Part shown: piece after piece, positions 33,939 through 43,362 of the stretch
Layout: every line of letters starts with the position of its first letter
Position numbering within the stretch: the first letter of the stretch is position 1
From: Kibdelosporangium sp. MJ126-NF4
Lineage (GTDB): Bacteria; Actinomycetota; Actinomycetes; Mycobacteriales; Pseudonocardiaceae
DNA length: 64,000 bases
Assembly: GCF_000826545.1 (NCBI RefSeq)
Contig: NZ_CDME01000011.1
Coordinates: forward strand, 81,001-145,000
Direction: 5' to 3'
The notes under the pieces: model-generated
Databases searched by the model: none
The model's input: the letters and a program-made list of their open reading frames with translations, nothing else
Told to the model about the DNA's origin: nothing
Program-made: the position numbers and the translations under genes

Positions 33939-36328
33939 GCCACCGAACAGCGACCAGGGCACGAACCACGGCAGTGATGGACGAGTCGGCGAGAAGGGTG
34001 CTGGACGCGACCGAGGCCGACCCGTTCGCCCCGCTGTCGCTCGCGGTCATCGCACCGGGCGGCTACGGCAAAACCGCTGTTCTCAAGGCGTTTCGCCGGG
34101 CATACGAGAACGCGGGCGTGCGGGTGGCCGACCGGCCGGGAGATCCCGACACCGCTGTCGTCGTCGACGACGCGCACAAGCTCCCCGCCGCGCGCCTGCG
34201 GGAACTGGCCGCGGCGGACGTGCCTCGGCTGGTGATCGCGCTGCGGCCGTGGCCGCGTTCGGCCGAACTCGGTGAACTCACCCGGACGCTGGGTCAGACC
34301 GTGATGCTTGCCCCCATGGACCGGACACAGGTCCGGTCGCATGCGTCGGGCGCATTCGGCGCCGCGCCCGCACCGGAGCTCGTGGAGTTCCTGTTCAAGC
34401 AGACCGGTGGGGTGCCCGCGTACGTCGACCGGCTGGTGTCGGCGATGTCGGCACGTCCGATCACCGAGGTGCCCGACGCGGCGCTGGCCGCGTTCCGCTA
34501 CGACTTCGACCTGCTGGACCCGGAGGTCCTGCAGTACGTGCTGGCCGCGCAGGCCGGGGCCGGGCTGCGCACGGATCTGCTGGCGAGCCTGCTCGGCCGG
34601 GACGCGGGCGCCGTGGTGACCGTGATGGAGGCGGCGCGGGCGACCGGGCTGCTCGGGCATGACGGCACGCTGCTGCCGATCTGCCAGCGGGCGGTCCGCG
34701 CGGTGATCCCGACCGAACGCGCGCTGGCTGTGCGGCAGCGGCTGGCCGAGTTGCTCCTGGAGCGCGGTGAGTCCGTGCTGCCGCTGGCGCGTTCGCTGCT
34801 CGGCAGCGGAGTGGGCGGCGCCGGTGTCGCCGCGGCCTTCCACGCGGCGGCCCACGAGTCGTTGACCGAGGATCCCGCGCTGTCAGCGAAGTTGTTCGCC
34901 GCGGCCGTGTCCGCCGGACGCCCGCTCGCCCAGTGCGCGGCGGGCTGGGCGCACGCCTCGGCGCTGGCCGGGGATCTCGATTCGGCGATGCGCCTGGCGG
35001 ACCAGGCGATCTCCAGCTCCGAGGACAAGGCGAGCGGCGCACGCGTCGCCGCGACCGCGCTGGCCCACCGGGGCCAACTCGGCCGCAGCGCCGAGCTGTA
35101 CCAGTGGTCCGGTGACGCCTCGTTCGCCGCGATCGGCCGGATCGGCACGGGCACACTGGTCGACCTCACCGCGTCGGACGAACTGCCCACGCTCCTGTCC
35201 GGTGCGGCTTCGCTGATGGCCCAAGGGGTTCGCGAGTCGGTCTGCGGCAGCCCGGTGGACGCACTGTCCTCTTTGGTCCGTGCGGCCGGGTTGCTCGAAC
35301 CGGCCGGACGCGGGGTGCTGCTGCCCGACAGTCCCGCCGCGCTGGCGGCGCTGGTCGGCCTGCACTGCGGCGAACTCGGTGTCGCCGAGTCAGTTCTGGA
35401 CCGTGCCGTGGAATCGAACATGGGCGGGCCGCTGCTGGCCACCCGACACCGGCTGCTGCAGGCGTGGCTGTGCATGATGCGCGGCCAGTTGAGCGCCGCC
35501 GCGGAACACCTCGCCGCGACCCATCCCCGCGAACCACGGGACTGGCTGTTCGCCGTGGCACTGGAAGCGGGACTGGCCCGGCGCAACAGTGACGTACAGG
35601 CGTTACGGCGGATCTGGGCGCAGGCGTGCGAAGCCGTTGTCCGCCACCCGGTCGACCTGTTCACGATCCTCCCGCTCGGCGAGTTCGCCGTGGCCGCGGC
35701 GAAGCTGAGCGACCAGGCCCGGCTGGGACCGCACCTGCGCGAGGCGTACGCGCTGACCGCGCAGCTGGGCAACCCGGAAATGTGGGGCACCACCCTGCAC
35801 TGGAGCGGCCTGCACGCGGCGATCGTCGCCGAACAGCCCGGCGAGGCCGCGGACCACGTGGCCGTGCTCGCCACCAACCAGAGCCGGTTCGGACGTGCCC
35901 TCGGCGACGCCGCGCAGTGCTGGCTCGACGTGGTGGCGGGCAAGGTCGACCCGATCCGCGCCGAGGCCGCCGCGCGCGGCCTGCACGACATGGGCATGGT
36001 GTGGGACGCCTCCCGGCTGGCCGGACAGGCCGCGATCCGCACCGCCGACCGCAAGGCCATGGTCACGTTGCTGGACTGCGCGCGTGAGCTGCAGGGCAAG
36101 CAGGCCGCGACCGACCCGGTCCCGGCCGAGGCCAGCCCGCTGAGCGACCGCGAGCAGGAAGTCGCGGCGCTGGTGTTGCAGGGCATGACGTACAAGCAGG
36201 TCGGTGACCAGCTGTTCATCTCGGCCAAGACCGTGGAGCACCACATGGCCCGGATGCGTCAGCGGCTCGGCGCGAGCAGCCGCAGCGAACTGCTCACCCA
36301 GCTGCGGGCCCTGACAGTTCGGAACTGA
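33935..36328 (+). CDS. Large ATPase-type LuxR regulator
   Basis: A regulator of about 797 residues. An N-terminal STAND-like ATPase region has Walker A PGGYGKTAV and Walker B TAVVVDDAH; the middle is a long helical, TPR-like array (HASALAGDLDSAMRLADQA, HRGQLGRSAELYQW); the C-terminus is a LuxR helix-turn-helix (SPLSDREQEVAALVLQGMTYKQVGDQLFISAKTVEHH in part). TTG 33935 overlaps the hsp70-like stop and is taken as start; GTG 33974 or ATG 33977 would drop 13-14 codons. It probably controls the divergent promoter region at 32095-32486. Signal unknown. Confidence 0.87.
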   Translation: MSHRTATRARTTAVMDESARRVLDATEADPFAPLSLAVIAPGGYGKTAVLKAFRRAYENAGVRVADRPGDPDTAVVVDDAHKLPAARLRELAAADVPRLVIALRPWPRSAELGELTRTLGQTVMLAPMDRTQVRSHASGAFGAAPAPELVEFLFKQTGGVPAYVDRLVSAMSARPITEVPDAALAAFRYDFDLLDPEVLQYVLAAQAGAGLRTDLLASLLGRDAGAVVTVMEAARATGLLGHDGTLLPICQRAVRAVIPTERALAVRQRLAELLLERGESVLPLARSLLGSGVGGAGVAAAFHAAAHESLTEDPALSAKLFAAAVSAGRPLAQCAAGWAHASALAGDLDSAMRLADQAISSSEDKASGARVAATALAHRGQLGRSAELYQWSGDASFAAIGRIGTGTLVDLTASDELPTLLSGAASLMAQGVRESVCGSPVDALSSLVRAAGLLEPAGRGVLLPDSPAALAALVGLHCGELGVAESVLDRAVESNMGGPLLATRHRLLQAWLCMMRGQLSAAAEHLAATHPREPRDWLFAVALEAGLARRNSDVQALRRIWAQACEAVVRHPVDLFTILPLGEFAVAAAKLSDQARLGPHLREAYALTAQLGNPEMWGTTLHWSGLHAAIVAEQPGEAADHVAVLATNQSRFGRALGDAAQCWLDVVAGKVDPIRAEAAARGLHDMGMVWDASRLAGQAAIRTADRKAMVTLLDCARELQGKQAATDPVPAEASPLSDREQEVAALVLQGMTYKQVGDQLFISAKTVEHHMARMRQRLGASSRSELLTQLRALTVRN

Positions 36329-36358
36329 CGGGCTCGAAACTGACGACACGGAGCTGAT

Positions 36359-36560
36359 TTACCCGTTCGAGTGTCTGCGGCAGCGGGCGTCGGGGTCGTA
36401 GCCCGACGCCTGCCAGAGTCTGGCGCACTCCTGGCAGTGATCCGACGAGGTCACCAATGACCTGGGCGGCACGTGCCGCGTCCTGAGTGTCAGGGATACG
36501 AAGCGCAAGATCGCTTTCACTGAAAGCATCCAGCACCCTAGCAACACCGCCGGTCGGCCG
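36359..36560 (-). pseudogene. Probable frameshifted remnant of a small gene
   Basis: In this 290-base gap the leftward strand shows protein-like sequence in two frames. One frame reads VLDAFSESDLALRIPDTQD and onward through DLVGS; another then reads DHCQECARLWQASGYDPDAR and ends in a stop at 36359. Each part looks natural only in its own frame and no good start codon or ribosome site precedes them. This suggests a broken small gene with a Cys/His-containing end. The alternative is an intact 50-60 residue protein starting at an ATG near 36525, whose first half would be unusual. Confidence 0.35.
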
Positions 36561-36618
36561 TTGACATCCCATGTCCGCGTCTGGTGACGTCCCTGATGGC
36601 GTGAAGAAGGGACGTGAC

Positions 36619-37866
36619 ATGGGTATATCCGGAAAACTGGCCGCGTTCGCGGCGGCGGGAGTGCTGCTGTCGAGCTTACCCGCGCAGGCCCTCGACGAAC
36701 TGGGGGCGCAGGGGCTGCCGCGTACGGGGTTCGAGCAGTCGAACGGCGCGCGGTGGACCACGATGGCCGAGGAGCACGCGCTGCTCAAGAACCTGAGCCG
36801 CAAGGTGGACGTCAGCCAGATCGGCGTGACGGTGCAGGGCCGTCCGCTGGACCTGGTCCAAATCGGCCGCGGGCCGACAACCGTGCTGTTCCTGTGCTCG
36901 CAGCACGGCGACGAACCGGCCGGACGGGAAGCGTGTCTGATCAAGATCCGGGATCTGGCCTACCGCAAGGACTCCGTGCCCGCCGGGACGACGTTGTTGT
37001 TCGTACCGACCGCGAATCCCGACGGTCGCGAGGCCAACACCCGGGGCAACGCCAACGGTGTCGACATCAACCGCGACCACATCGCTTTGGAGACACCGGA
37101 AGCCCGCGCGTTCGCCGCGGTGATCCGCGACCACCAGCCGGACATCGTGCACGATCTGCACGAGTTCGGGCCACGGCCGTTGGTGTACGACAAGGACGTG
37201 CTGTGGCTGTGGCCGCGCAACCTCAACGTGCACAAGCGAGTGCACGACGAGTCCGAGACCCTGTCGCGTTCCTACATCCGACCGGCCGTGGAGTCCCATG
37301 GACTGACCAGCGGCGTGTACGGCTTCCTCGTCGATCCCGGGACCGGCGAGCCGACCCAGCAGATCGCGGGCGACGGCCAGGAGCGGATCCTGCGCAACAC
37401 CACGGGGTTGAAGCACAGCCTCGGTCTGCTCGTCGAGACCAACGACTCCGCCAACCCCGGCGAGGACCAGCCCGCGGCGGCCCGGCGCCGCGTCGACTCC
37501 CACCTCTACGGCGTGGCCGGAACCGTGCGGCTGGTCAAGGAAAGGCGCGGGCACCTGGAAGCGGCGACCACCATCAGCCGCGTGACCGCGCCATGGCGCG
37601 ACGACCCGATCTACTTCGGCGGCGCCGACAACGAGACGCCCCCGGCGGGCAAGGTCGAACCGAACCCGCCGTGCGGCTACCGGCTGACCACCGAGCAGTA
37701 CACACAGGTCAAGGACAAGCTGGCATTGCACGGAGTGCAATCACGGCGCGACGGCGAGGGCCGGTTGGTTCCTTTGGCGCAACAGGCAAGGCCGCTGATC
37801 CCGATGCTGCTGGACGCGCGGGCCGACTTCGAACTGGTACAGGGTATACCTAGTAAGCGCTGCTAA
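36619..37866 (+). CDS. Secreted M14-family zinc carboxypeptidase
   Basis: A 415-residue exported metallocarboxypeptidase. The signal peptide is MGISGKLAAFAAAGVLLSSLPAQA. Zinc ligands are in QHGDEPAGRE (His and Glu) and DLHEFG (His), the NPDGRE and DINRDH motifs bind substrate, and LLVETND supplies the general-base Glu. GAAGGGA stands before ATG 36619. It is half the length of the M14 enzyme at 4879 and lacks that protein's extra C-terminal region. It follows the LuxR-type gene after a gap with a gene remnant and is probably an independent unit, possibly shared with the MFS gene 43 bases downstream. Confidence 0.88.
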   Translation: MGISGKLAAFAAAGVLLSSLPAQALDELGAQGLPRTGFEQSNGARWTTMAEEHALLKNLSRKVDVSQIGVTVQGRPLDLVQIGRGPTTVLFLCSQHGDEPAGREACLIKIRDLAYRKDSVPAGTTLLFVPTANPDGREANTRGNANGVDINRDHIALETPEARAFAAVIRDHQPDIVHDLHEFGPRPLVYDKDVLWLWPRNLNVHKRVHDESETLSRSYIRPAVESHGLTSGVYGFLVDPGTGEPTQQIAGDGQERILRNTTGLKHSLGLLVETNDSANPGEDQPAAARRRVDSHLYGVAGTVRLVKERRGHLEAATTISRVTAPWRDDPIYFGGADNETPPAGKVEPNPPCGYRLTTEQYTQVKDKLALHGVQSRRDGEGRLVPLAQQARPLIPMLLDARADFELVQGIPSKRC

Positions 37867-37909
37867 GTATTTTCCGTACCGTATTTCCGCGGACCTGGGG
37901 GAGGTCGTC

Positions 37910-39199
37910 GTGACGCGTGAACGCGTGCCGAACGAGGTGTGGGTCCTGGTTTCGGCCGGATTCCTGATCGCCATCGGATTCGGGATGATGGCGCCGGTCG
38001 TGCCCGCCTTCGCCACCACGTTCGGTGTCGGTGTCACGGCGGCCTCCTTCGTGGTCAGCGCGTTCGCGATCGTCCGGCTGGCGTTCGCGCCGCTCGGCGG
38101 GAAGCTCGTGTCCCGGTACAACGAGCGGCCGGTGCTGATGTCCGGGCTGGTGATCAACGCGACCGCCACCGCCGCGTGCGGGTGGGTGTCGTCGTACTGG
38201 CAGCTCGTGGGGTTCCGGTCGATCGCGGGCATCGGCTCGGTGATGTTCACCGTGTCCGCCGTCGGTCTCGTGCTCCGGGTCAGCCCGGTCGGCTTACGCG
38301 GCCGGGTCTCCGGGCTGTGGTCGACGAGTTTCCTGCTGGGCAACATGGCCGGGCCGCTGGTCGGCGGCGTGTTCGCGGGCAAGGCGATCCAGCTGCCGTT
38401 CGTCCTCTACGGCGGCGGGACGCTGCTGGCGGGCCTGCTGATCTGGGTGCTGCTCAAGCGGTCGGACAGCGCGGCCTTGAATTCCACACTGGACCTCCCT
38501 GAGTTCACCGTCCGGCAGGCGATCAGGGGCAGGGCCTACCGCGCCTCGCTGACGTCTGCGTTCACCATCGGCTGGATCTCGTTCGGTGTCCGGTACTCGC
38601 TGATCCCGCTGTACGTGGTCGGTGTTCTGCACGAGTCCAGCACGGTCGCGGGGATCGGGCTGTCCATCTACGCCGTCGGGACGGCGTCGATCCTGCTCAT
38701 CGCGGGCCGCGTCGCGGACCTGCGCGGCCGCAAACCCGTGGTGATGACCGGGCTGGCCATCCTCACCGTGGGCGCGATGGCGCTGGCGTTCGCGCCGTCG
38801 ACACCGTGGTTCTTCGCCGCGTCGCTCGTGTCGGGCCTCGGCTCCGGCCTGATCAGCCCGGCACACACGGCGACCGTCGCCGACGTGATCGGCACCGACG
38901 TGCGCGGCGCGCCGGTGCTGGCGTTCTTCCAGATGGCCGCCGACTTCGGCGCCATCGTCGGCCCACTGGCCGCGGGCGCGATCGCGGACCTGTGGTCCTA
39001 CCACGCCGCGTTCGCCACGTGCGGCCTCATCTCGCTGCTGGCACTCGGCCTGTGGTCGATCGCCCCGGAAACACTCGCGGGCGGCCCGCGAAGGCCGCCC
39101 GCACAAGTCCCGGCGACAGTGCCGGATCACACCAAGGCGAATCAGGCCACGCCGGGGTCCGAGGTGTCCGGACCTGCGGCGGACACGTCGTCCAGCTGA
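37910..39199 (+). CDS. MFS transporter
   Basis: A 429-residue major facilitator with about twelve membrane helices. The loop 2-3 motif is present as [19 protein letters not shown] and repeated in the second half as [16 protein letters not shown]. It resembles drug or sugar efflux MFS proteins; substrate unknown. GTG 37910 follows GGGGGAGG. The C-terminal hydrophilic tail runs 58 bases into the end of the convergent aceE gene, so the last 19 codons are shared DNA on opposite strands. The overlap may mean the tail is an extension caused by loss of an earlier stop. Confidence 0.88.
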   Translation: MTRERVPNEVWVLVSAGFLIAIGFGMMAPVVPAFATTFGVGVTAASFVVSAFAIVRLAFAPLGGKLVSRYNERPVLMSGLVINATATAACGWVSSYWQLVGFRSIAGIGSVMFTVSAVGLVLRVSPVGLRGRVSGLWSTSFLLGNMAGPLVGGVFAGKAIQLPFVLYGGGTLLAGLLIWVLLKRSDSAALNSTLDLPEFTVRQAIRGRAYRASLTSAFTIGWISFGVRYSLIPLYVVGVLHESSTVAGIGLSIYAVGTASILLIAGRVADLRGRKPVVMTGLAILTVGAMALAFAPSTPWFFAASLVSGLGSGLISPAHTATVADVIGTDVRGAPVLAFFQMAADFGAIVGPLAAGAIADLWSYHAAFATCGLISLLALGLWSIAPETLAGGPRRPPAQVPATVPDHTKANQATPGSEVSGPAADTSSS

Positions 39200-41916
39200 T
39201 ACTTCCTGGTCGCCTCGATCACCTTGGCCTTGTCGACCTCGCCGCGGCGGGCCAGCGCGGCCAGCACACCGACGACGACCGACTCCGCGTCCACCAGGAA
39301 CTGGCGGCGCGCGGCCGTGCGGGTGTCGGAGAAGCCGAACCCGTCCGTGCCCAGGGTGACCATGTCGCCCGGCACCCACGGCCGGATCAGGTCCGGAACC
39401 GCGCGCATCCAGTCCGACACCGCCACGACCGGGCCCTCGGTCTCCGAGAGCACCGACGTCACGTACGGCACCCGCGGCTCCGCCTCCGGGTGCAGCAGGT
39501 TGTGCCGGTCGATCTCGACGGCCTCACGGCGCAGCTCCGAGTACGACGTGGCGGACCACACATGGGCCTGCACGCCCCACTCGTCGTTGAGCAGCTGCTG
39601 GGCCTTCAACGCCCACGGCAGCCCCACACCGGAACCGAGGATCTGCGCCTTCGGGCCGTTGCCCGCTGGCGCGCCCGCGTAGTGGTAGAGACCACGCAGC
39701 AGGCCCTCCACGTCCAGGTCCTCCGGCTCGGCAGGCTGCTGGTACGGCTCGTTGTAGACGGTCAGGTAGTAGTAGATGTCCTCCGCCTGGTCGCCGTACA
39801 TGCGACGCAGACCGTCCTTGACGATGTGCGCGACCTCGAACGACCACGCCGGGTCGTACGCGACCACGGCCGGGTTGGTCGCCGCCAGCAGCAGCGAGTG
39901 CCCATCCGCGTGCTGCAGGCCCTCACCGGTCAGCGTCGTGCGGCCCGCCGTGGCACCGAGCACGAAACCGCGGGCCATCTGGTCCGCCGCCGCCCACAGG
40001 CCGTCGCCGGTGCGCTGGAACCCGAACATCGAGTAGAAGATGTAGATCGGGATCATCGGCTCGCCGTGCGTGGCGTACGACGTGCCCACCGCGGTGAACG
40101 ACGCCGTCGACCCGGCCTCGTTGATCCCCTCGTGCAGGATCTGGCCCTTTTCGCTCTCCTTGTAGGCGAGCATCAGCTTGGCGTCCACCGACGTGTACAG
40201 CTGGCCGTTGCGGTTGTAGATCTTCTGCGTCGGGAACATCGAGTCCATCCCGAACGTGCGTGCCTCGTCCGGGATGATCGGCACGATCCTCGGCCCGATC
40301 TCCGGGTCCTTGGCCAGGTCGCGGACCAGCCGGACGAACGCCATCGTGGTGGCGACCTCCTGCTTGCCCGAGCCACGCCGGATCACGTCGTAGACCTTGT
40401 CGCCCGGCAGCACCAGCGCCTTGCTCTTGGACCGCCGCTCCGGTACGAACCCGCCCAGCTGGCGGCGCCGCTCGGACAGGTACTGGATCTCCGGGGCGTC
40501 CATTCCCGGGTGGAAGTACGGCGGCAGGTACGGGTCCTTCTCCAGGTCCGCGTCGCTGATCGGGATCCGCAGCGTGTCGCGGAAGCCCTTCAGGTCGTCC
40601 AGCGTCATCTTCTTCATCTGGTGCGTGGCGTTGCGACCGGCGAAGTGCGGACCCAGGTTGTAACCCTTGATTGTCTTCGCCAGGATCACCGTCGGCTGGC
40701 CGTTGGTCTCCGTGGCCGCCTTGTAGGCCGCGTAGACCTTGCGGTAGTCGTGGCCACCGCGCTTGAGGTTCCAGATCGCGGTGTCGTCCATCCTGACCAC
40801 GAGTTCCTTGGTCCGCGGGTCGCGGCCGAAGAAGTGCTCACGGACGTACGCGCCGTCGTTGGCCTTGTAGGTCTGGTAGTCGCCGTCCGGCGTGGTGTTC
40901 ATCAGGTTGACCAGCGCGCCGTCGCGGTCGCCGTGCAGCAGCGAGTCCCACTCACGGCCCCAGATGACCTTGATGACGTTCCAGCCCGCGCCCCGGAAGA
41001 ACGCCTCCAGCTCCTGGATGATCTTGCCGTTGCCGCGGACCGGGCCGTCCAGGCGCTGCAGGTTGCAGTTGATCACGAAGGTCAGGTTGTCCAGACCCTC
41101 GTTGGCCGCCACGTGGATCAGGCCGCGCGACTCCGGCTCGTCCATCTCGCCGTCGCCGAGGAACGCCCACACTCGCTGGTCGGACGTGTCCTTGATGCCC
41201 CGGTCGTGCAGGTAGTGGTTGAACCGGGCCTGGTAGATGGCGTTCATCGGGCCCAGCCCCATGGACACCGTCGGGTTCTCCCAGAAGTCCGGCATCAGCC
41301 TCGGGTGCGGGTACGACGGCAGCCCGCCGCCCGGCCCGGCGTGCGAGTACTCCTGGCGGAACCCGTCGAGCTGGTTCTCCGAGAGCCTGCCCTCCAGGTA
41401 CGCGCGCGCGTACATCCCGGGCGAGGCGTGGCCCTGGAAGAACACCTGGTCTCCCCCGCCGGGGTGGTCTTTGCCCCGGAAGAACCAGTTGAAACCGACC
41501 TCGTAGAGCGTCGCGGACGAGGCGTAGGTCGAAATGTGTCCACCGACACCCACACCGGGCCGCTGCGCCCGGTGCACGGTCATCGCCGCGTTCCACCGGA
41601 TCCACGCACGGTAACGGCGCTCCACCTCCTCGTCACCGGGGAACCACGGCTCCTGCTCGGTGGGGATGGTGTTGACGTAGTCCGTGCTGGTCAGCGACGG
41701 AATACCGACGCGGCCCTCCCGCGCGCGTTCCAGCAGGCGAAGCATCAGATAGCGAGCACGTTGCTGCCCACCGTCCTTCAGGACGGCGTCGAACGACTCA
41801 AGCCACTCCGACGTCTCCTCGGGGTCGATATCGGGCAGATGAGCGGCGAGGCCGTCGCGGATGACGTGCACCCTGCCGGGGGCACTCACGCTGTTTGAGT
41901 TGGATTGCGGGGCCAA
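39142..41916 (-). CDS. aceE: Pyruvate dehydrogenase E1 component, homodimeric
   Basis: A 924-residue thiamine-diphosphate enzyme that decarboxylates pyruvate and acetylates the lipoyl domains of E2. The full length and motifs are those of the homodimeric E1: the thiamine site [12 protein letters not shown] ... [18 protein letters not shown]-like region as [11 protein letters not shown], and [15 protein letters not shown] segment as [18 protein letters not shown] 41916 is supported by GAGGAG six bases upstream. The lipoate genes lipA and lipB in this window make its cofactor. It is divergent from DUF3052 as in mycobacteria. Confidence 0.96.
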   Translation of the reverse strand: MAPQSNSNSVSAPGRVHVIRDGLAAHLPDIDPEETSEWLESFDAVLKDGGQQRARYLMLRLLERAREGRVGIPSLTSTDYVNTIPTEQEPWFPGDEEVERRYRAWIRWNAAMTVHRAQRPGVGVGGHISTYASSATLYEVGFNWFFRGKDHPGGGDQVFFQGHASPGMYARAYLEGRLSENQLDGFRQEYSHAGPGGGLPSYPHPRLMPDFWENPTVSMGLGPMNAIYQARFNHYLHDRGIKDTSDQRVWAFLGDGEMDEPESRGLIHVAANEGLDNLTFVINCNLQRLDGPVRGNGKIIQELEAFFRGAGWNVIKVIWGREWDSLLHGDRDGALVNLMNTTPDGDYQTYKANDGAYVREHFFGRDPRTKELVVRMDDTAIWNLKRGGHDYRKVYAAYKAATETNGQPTVILAKTIKGYNLGPHFAGRNATHQMKKMTLDDLKGFRDTLRIPISDADLEKDPYLPPYFHPGMDAPEIQYLSERRRQLGGFVPERRSKSKALVLPGDKVYDVIRRGSGKQEVATTMAFVRLVRDLAKDPEIGPRIVPIIPDEARTFGMDSMFPTQKIYNRNGQLYTSVDAKLMLAYKESEKGQILHEGINEAGSTASFTAVGTSYATHGEPMIPIYIFYSMFGFQRTGDGLWAAADQMARGFVLGATAGRTTLTGEGLQHADGHSLLLAATNPAVVAYDPAWSFEVAHIVKDGLRRMYGDQAEDIYYYLTVYNEPYQQPAEPEDLDVEGLLRGLYHYAGAPAGNGPKAQILGSGVGLPWALKAQQLLNDEWGVQAHVWSATSYSELRREAVEIDRHNLLHPEAEPRVPYVTSVLSETEGPVVAVSDWMRAVPDLIRPWVPGDMVTLGTDGFGFSDTRTAARRQFLVDAESVVVGVLAALARRGEVDKAKVIEATRKYQLDDVSAAGPDTSDPGVA

Positions 41917-42261
41917 GGGATCTCCTCGCCTGGTTCTCTCGTTGTTTCCTACGCCAATTCAACCCGGTTGGCGTGCGTCATACCCCATCGTCGTCCCGAT
42001 CGGGTCAAACGTCATCACTACTGGTGAGTAACCCGATGGCGGTGTCCCCCACACTCGCAGGAGTGGTATTGCCTCTACGTGGCACGGGACGATCCGATGC
42101 ATACCGTCACCGTAGTGCGAGCGCGGTTGGACTCCCGCGCGGACACAGTTGGGGCTTAACCCGGTGTGGACGGTTGCGCAGTCGGGTACTGGGAGTGTTC
42201 GCTATCGCCTAACACGCGGTGCCTCCGGCGCCGCATTGGTTCACATGGAGGAGTGGAAGCC
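41917..42261. other. 345-bp divergent gap aceE / DUF3052
   Basis: Holds the promoters of aceE (leftward) and the DUF3052 gene (rightward). I see no gene, no strong hairpin and no clear operator. Frames open through the DUF3052 upstream part look non-coding. Confidence 0.6.
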
Positions 42262-42693
42262 GTGGTGGCCGCGGGAGACGCCGGCAAAGCAGGCGTCGCC
42301 GAGAAGCTTGGGATCGAACCAGGCATTGTCGTCCAGGAGATCGGATGGGGCGAGGACGTCGATGACGACGTGCGCGCAGCCGTCGAGGATCGCTGCGGAA
42401 GCGACCTGTTGGACGAGGACGCAGACGAGGTGGTCGACGTCATCCTGCTGTGGTGGCGAGAAGAGGACGGCGACCTCGCCGACACGCTTCTCGACGTCCG
42501 CAGTCCGCTCGCCGATACCGGGACGATCTGGGTACTGACACCCAAGACCGGACGGGACGGGCACGTCGAACCGAGTGAGATCGCCGAGGCGGTGTCGACG
42601 GCGGGCATGGCCCAGACGTCGAACATCAGCGTCGGCGACGACTGGACAGGAACAAGGCTGGTCTCGCCGAAGTCCGCGAACACTCGTCGCTGA
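42262..42693 (+). CDS. DUF3052 domain protein
   Basis: A small acidic protein of 143 residues of the actinobacterial DUF3052 family (M. tuberculosis Rv2239c type), function unknown. Conserved parts are AEKLGIEPGIVVQEIGWGEDVDDDVR and LLWWREEDGDLADTLLD, followed by IWVLTPKTGRDGHV and VGDDWTGTRLVSPK. GTG 42262 is chosen because GGAGGA stands nine bases before it. It lies between aceE and an AhpE-like peroxiredoxin gene, the same company it keeps in mycobacteria. A terminator hairpin follows. Confidence 0.88.
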   Translation: MVAAGDAGKAGVAEKLGIEPGIVVQEIGWGEDVDDDVRAAVEDRCGSDLLDEDADEVVDVILLWWREEDGDLADTLLDVRSPLADTGTIWVLTPKTGRDGHVEPSEIAEAVSTAGMAQTSNISVGDDWTGTRLVSPKSANTRR

Positions 42694-42710
42694 CATCCCA
42701 CAGAGTCGAA

Positions 42711-42734
42711 CCGTCTGGGATCACACCCAGACGG
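42711..42734 (+). terminator. Terminator after DUF3052 gene
   Basis: Perfect 9-bp stem CCGTCTGGG / CCCAGACGG with a 6-base loop, 17 bases after the stop. Confidence 0.7.
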
Positions 42735-42787
42735 GACACTAGGCTGGCCTCAGGCAGAGACAGTTCGCGACGTGGGAGGACACACCG

Positions 42788-43249
42788 ATGGCGGTCGAGG
42801 TCGGTTCGAAGGCCCCTGACTTCACGCTCAACGACTACAACAAGCAGCAGGTCACACTCTCCACCTTCCAAGGTGAGAAGAACGTGCTCCTGGTGTTCTA
42901 CCCGTTCGCGTTCAGCGGCATCTGCCAGGGCGAGCTCTGCCAGGTACGCGACGAACTCGCCACGTACGACGACGCGAACGTGCAGGTCCTCGGCGTGTCG
43001 GTGGACAGCCCCTTCGCACTGAAGGCGTGGGCGGACCAGCAGGGTTACACCTTCCCCCTGCTGTCGGACTTCTGGCCGCACGGCGAAGTCGCGCAGACGT
43101 ACGGCGTGTTCAACGACAAGGCGGGCCTGGCGCTGCGCGGAACGTTCCTGATCGACAAAACGGGAACGGTCCGCTACACCGAGGTCAACCAGCCGGGCGA
43201 AGCCCGCGACCAGGAGGCCTGGAAGAAAGCACTTGCCAACCTGGCATGA
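42788..43249 (+). CDS. AhpE-like peroxiredoxin
   Basis: A 153-residue thiol peroxidase of the AhpE group, reducing hydroperoxides in the cytoplasm. The peroxidatic cysteine is in FAFSGICQGELC (about residue 45), with the conserved Pro and the VQVLGVSVDSPF and LLSDFWPHG segments. M. tuberculosis AhpE has one cysteine; here a second cysteine follows five residues later in the same helix (GICQGELCQ), which might form an intrahelical or intermolecular disulfide. ATG 42788 follows GGGAGG. It is monocistronic, ended by a hairpin just before tRNA-Val. Confidence 0.92.
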   Translation: MAVEVGSKAPDFTLNDYNKQQVTLSTFQGEKNVLLVFYPFAFSGICQGELCQVRDELATYDDANVQVLGVSVDSPFALKAWADQQGYTFPLLSDFWPHGEVAQTYGVFNDKAGLALRGTFLIDKTGTVRYTEVNQPGEARDQEAWKKALANLA

Positions 43250-43255
43250 TTGACG

Positions 43256-43277
43256 GCGGTGCCCGAAAGGGCACCGC
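43256..43277 (+). terminator. Terminator after peroxiredoxin gene
   Basis: Perfect 9-bp stem GCGGTGCCC / GGGCACCGC closed by a GAAA tetraloop, four bases before the tRNA-Val gene. Confidence 0.75.
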
Positions 43278-43281
43278 ACCA

Positions 43282-43353
43282 GGGCGCATAGCTCAGCGGA
43301 AGAGCACTCGCCTTACAAGCGAGGGGTCGCAGGTTCGAACCCTGCTGTGCCCA
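43282..43353 (+). tRNA. tRNA-Val (anticodon UAC)
   Basis: A 72-base cloverleaf: acceptor GGGCGCA with TGTGCCC, D arm GCTC/GAGC, anticodon arm CTCGC-CTTACAA-GCGAG with anticodon TAC, T arm GCAGG-TTCGAAC-CCTGC, discriminator A. CCA is not encoded. It reads GUA codons, rare in this genome. The convergent pnuC stop is nine bases beyond its 3' end. Confidence 0.97.
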
Positions 43354-43362
43354 CACAGAGCG

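Noticed and set aside
43282..43353. tRNA-Val as an integration (att) site
   Set aside because: No integrase, no direct repeat of the tRNA 3' end and no foreign island next to it in the window.
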